A DNA stretch of 64,000 nucleotides from Cognataquiflexum gelatinilyticum (GTDB lineage: Bacteria; Bacteroidota; Bacteroidia; Cytophagales; Cyclobacteriaceae): positions 62,001 to 126,000 of the forward strand of contig NZ_JANAEZ010000010.1 of NCBI RefSeq assembly GCF_024813435.1, in the 5' to 3' direction. Positions 61,671 to 64,000 of this stretch are shown piece by piece. A model generated the notes under the pieces. That model did not search any database. It worked only from the letters and a program-made list of their open reading frames with translations, and was not told where the DNA came from. A program made the translations under genes and the position numbers. Position 1 is the first letter of the stretch, and the number at the start of each line of letters is the position of its first letter.

Positions 61671-63935
61671 TTAGTCCTTGGTTTGGGCATCTACCACTGC
61701 GATAGCTACCATATTGATGATATCCCTTATTGAACTTCCAAGTTGTAATATATGAACAGGTTTGTTCATACCCAACAGTACCGGTCCGATTGCTTCCGCA
61801 TTTCCCAATTCTGAAAGCAGCTTATAAGCAATGTTTCCTGAACTTAGATCCGGGAATATGAGGGTATTGGCTCTTTGTCCAATCAGAGCGCTGAAGGGAT
61901 AAGTTTCTTTTTGGATATCTTCATTTACGGCTACGTTAGCCTGCATTTCACCTTCAATGACAAGTTCGGGATATTTGGCCTTGGCCATTGCAGTGGCAAG
62001 GGCTGTTTTGGAAGCCACTTCACCTTTTGCAGAACCGAAGTTTGAATAAGAAAGCATGGCAACCCTTGGTTCAATATTGAAGAACCTTACACCGCTTGCT
62101 GTAAGGCCGACGATTTCTACCAACTGATCAGCAGTTGGGTTTACATTGACGGTAGTGTCAGAAAAGAAAAACGGTCCTTTTGAAGTATTCATGATATACA
62201 TCCCTGCCACTCTGTTTACCTCAGGTTTTACTCCGATTACCTGTAGTGCCGGAAGGATGGTTTTGGGATAATCCTTGGTAAGTCCTGAAATCAAAGCGTC
62301 TGCCTCACCCATTTCTACCATCATGGCCCCATAATAATTTCGGTCTTTCATCAACCTGATGCATTCTGCAGGAGTAAGGCCTTTTCTTTTTCTCTTTTCG
62401 TAAAGAATGTTTCCAAAAAGCTTCAGTTTTTCCTCATCCATATAGGGATCTATGATCGTTACCCCGGTCAGATCCAGGTTATGCTCCTCGATCAGAGAGT
62501 CAATTTTCTCTTTATTCCCCAATAAAATTGGAATTGCCACACGCTCATCTCTCAATAATTGGGAGGCTTTGAGAATTTTCACATTGTCTGCCTCTGCGAA
62601 TACGACGCGTTTCGGATCTTTTTTGGCTCTGGTGACTACCCGCAGCATGAGTCTTTGGTCTATGCCAATTCTCTCCTGCAATTCGAGGTTATATGCTTCC
62701 CAGTCATTAATCAGATTTTTTGCCACTCCTGAATCCATCGCAGCTTTTGCTACAGCAGGAGCAATGGTAGTAATCAGCCTTGGGTCCAATGGCTTTGGAA
62801 TCAGGTAGGTTTTCCCAAAAGTGATTTTATTGTCGCCATAAGCCCTGTTTACAATATCAGGAACAGATTCCTTTGCCAAAGCCGCAATGGCCTTTGATGC
62901 AGCAAGCTTCATTTCCTCATTGATAGAGGTCGCCCTTACATCAAGCGCACCTCTAAAGATGTATGGAAAGCCAAGTACGTTATTTACCTGGTTGGGATAA
63001 TCTGATCTTCCTGTGGCCATGATGATATCGTCTCTTGTAGACATGGCAAGGTCATAGGCGATTTCGGGATCAGGATTCGCCAAAGCGAAAACTATCGGGT
63101 TGTCCGCCATTAGCAATAGTTGTTCAGGACTTACTGAATTTGCAGAAGATAATCCAAGGAATACATCTGCGCCTGTCATGGCTTCAGTAAGTGTGTGCAA
63201 ATCCTTTGAGGTGGCAAACTCTATTTTTGTTGCATCTAAATCTGGTCTGTCCTTCCGGATTACTCCTTTTCTGTCACACATGACAATATTGTCCGGGTTT
63301 ACTCCCAATGCCATGTAAAACCGGGTGCAAGCTATGGCTGATGCGCCGGCACCATTTACTACCAAATGTATTTCTTCGATTTTTTTGTCTACAACTTCAA
63401 GGGCATTTAACAATGCCGCACCGGAAATAATGGCTGTCCCGTGCTGGTCATCATGCATGACGGGAATGTTCATTTCCCTTTTGAGTGTCTGTTCTATCAC
63501 AAAGCATTCAGGAGCCTTGATGTCTTCAAGGTTGACGCCTCCAAATGTCGGCTCAAGGGATTTGATGATGTGAATCAGTTTGTCAGGATCGTTTTCAGCG
63601 ATTTCAATATCGAAGACATCGATCCCTGCAAATTTTTTAAAAAGGACACCTTTTCCTTCCATTACCGGTTTGGATGCTTCAGGGCCGATATTTCCCAATC
63701 CAAGTACAGCAGTTCCATTTGAAATAACAGCGACGAGGTTTCCTTTTGCGGTATATTTATAAACGCTTTCTTTATTATCGGCTATCTCTAGGCAAGGCTC
63801 AGCGACGCCTGGGGAATAAGCAAGGGCCAGGTCTAATTGGCTGGAAAGAGGTTTGGTAGGTACTACTTCGATTTTTCCGGGTTTCCCCTGTGAATGGTAA
63901 TTTAAAGCGTCTTGTTTTCTGATTTTAATTGCCAT
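61671..63935 (-). CDS. maeB: NADP-dependent malic enzyme (MaeB type, malic/phosphotransacetylase fusion)
   Basis: A 754-residue two-part enzyme. The malic enzyme half (about 1-410) has LALAYSPGVAEPCLEI, VMHDDQHGTAIISGAALLNAL, LVVNGAGASAIACTRFY and VFALANPDPEI. The C-terminal half (about 425-750) is a phosphotransacetylase-like domain (AMMVEMGEADALISGLTKDYP, TVNVNPTADQLVEI, GPVLLGMNKPVHILQLG) that acts as an acetyl-CoA-responsive regulatory part in this family. It decarboxylates malate to pyruvate with NADPH formation. It is the first gene seen of the maeB-ruvA-sprA-gcvH group. Confidence 0.95.
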   Translation of the reverse strand: MAIKIRKQDALNYHSQGKPGKIEVVPTKPLSSQLDLALAYSPGVAEPCLEIADNKESVYKYTAKGNLVAVISNGTAVLGLGNIGPEASKPVMEGKGVLFKKFAGIDVFDIEIAENDPDKLIHIIKSLEPTFGGVNLEDIKAPECFVIEQTLKREMNIPVMHDDQHGTAIISGAALLNALEVVDKKIEEIHLVVNGAGASAIACTRFYMALGVNPDNIVMCDRKGVIRKDRPDLDATKIEFATSKDLHTLTEAMTGADVFLGLSSANSVSPEQLLLMADNPIVFALANPDPEIAYDLAMSTRDDIIMATGRSDYPNQVNNVLGFPYIFRGALDVRATSINEEMKLAASKAIAALAKESVPDIVNRAYGDNKITFGKTYLIPKPLDPRLITTIAPAVAKAAMDSGVAKNLINDWEAYNLELQERIGIDQRLMLRVVTRAKKDPKRVVFAEADNVKILKASQLLRDERVAIPILLGNKEKIDSLIEEHNLDLTGVTIIDPYMDEEKLKLFGNILYEKRKRKGLTPAECIRLMKDRNYYGAMMVEMGEADALISGLTKDYPKTILPALQVIGVKPEVNRVAGMYIMNTSKGPFFFSDTTVNVNPTADQLVEIVGLTASGVRFFNIEPRVAMLSYSNFGSAKGEVASKTALATAMAKAKYPELVIEGEMQANVAVNEDIQKETYPFSALIGQRANTLIFPDLSSGNIAYKLLSELGNAEAIGPVLLGMNKPVHILQLGSSIRDIINMVAIAVVDAQTKD

Positions 63936-63957
63936 AAAGGTTTATTGTTAATAAGGA

Positions 63958-64000
63958 TCAGCTAGCCTTTTCTTTTTCATCCAAAAGATCAGTAGCCAAT
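63958..64000 (-). CDS. 3' end of a gene cut by the window edge
   Basis: On the minus strand a frame reading LATDLLDEKEKAS and then TGA ends 22 bp before the maeB ATG. Thirteen codons are too few to identify it. A real gene end here is likely given the dense packing, but it rests only on the open frame. Confidence 0.3.
   Translation of the reverse strand, partial: LATDLLDEKEKAS

Overview
The window comes from a Bacteroidota chromosome, most likely Cytophagales close to Cyclobacteriaceae (Algoriphagus/Belliella type). The reasons are type IX secretion genes (porU, porV, sprA), the maeB-ruvA-sprA-gcvH order known from gliding Bacteroidetes, phylum-restricted families (DUF4494, HYC_CC_PP), promoters with a TAnnTTTG -7 element, and AT-rich leaders without Shine-Dalgarno sequences. 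Nearly all of the window is dense, ordinary chromosomal coding sequence; no tRNA, rRNA or CRISPR array was seen.

Layout. 0-9.2 kb is housekeeping: a truncated response regulator, a SlyD-like FKBP, lpxH with a propeller-like secreted protein, rsfS-ftsH, birA, ahcY, a lipoprotein and a 2,4-dienoyl-CoA reductase-like SDR. 9.2-12.3 kb is an inorganic-carbon module: an SbtA-family bicarbonate transporter translationally coupled to what reads as a degenerate beta-carbonic-anhydrase-like protein, with a divergent LysR regulator. 12.4-21 kb is a Cu/Ag efflux locus (HYC_CC_PP protein, CusA-like RND pump, TolC, CusB-like adaptor). It is interrupted by a four-helix-bundle gene bracketed by inverted AT-rich repeats, and by a second stretch bracketed by inverted low-complexity repeats. 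21-33.9 kb carries signalling and transport genes (PAS protein, HD hydrolase, DUF4494, membrane patatin, KefB-type and NhaC antiporters, Mpo1-like protein, FAD oxidoreductase, RNase D-like exonuclease, YigZ) and a small sugar/glycosyltransferase pair.

33.9-46.4 kb holds a compact leftward operon (MBL hydrolase, pssA, porU, porV, M16-like protein) and a rightward group (FAD oxidoreductase, a large TolB/outer-membrane protein, yicC). 46.4-51.7 kb is the accessory island: an orphan Rhs tip with an L,D-transpeptidase/Tlde1-like end, a probable SH3-domain immunity protein, two further small orphan genes, three copies of a degenerate intergenic repeat, a RelE/ParE toxin-antitoxin pair, and a six-copy 199-200 bp tandem array rich in hairpins. 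51.7-64 kb holds two tandem TonB proteins and the leftward gcvH/sprA/ruvA/maeB cluster.

How the parts fit: PorU, PorV and SprA are core parts of type IX secretion (C-terminal signal cleavage and translocation). The TonB pair energises outer-membrane uptake. The Cus locus would span the envelope from inner-membrane pump to outer-membrane channel. The most unusual items are the carbonic-anhydrase-like partner of SbtA, the inverted-repeat-bounded four-helix-bundle insertion, the Tlde1-like orphan Rhs tip with its neighbour, and the structured tandem array. All family assignments were made by reading the translations; no database search was run.
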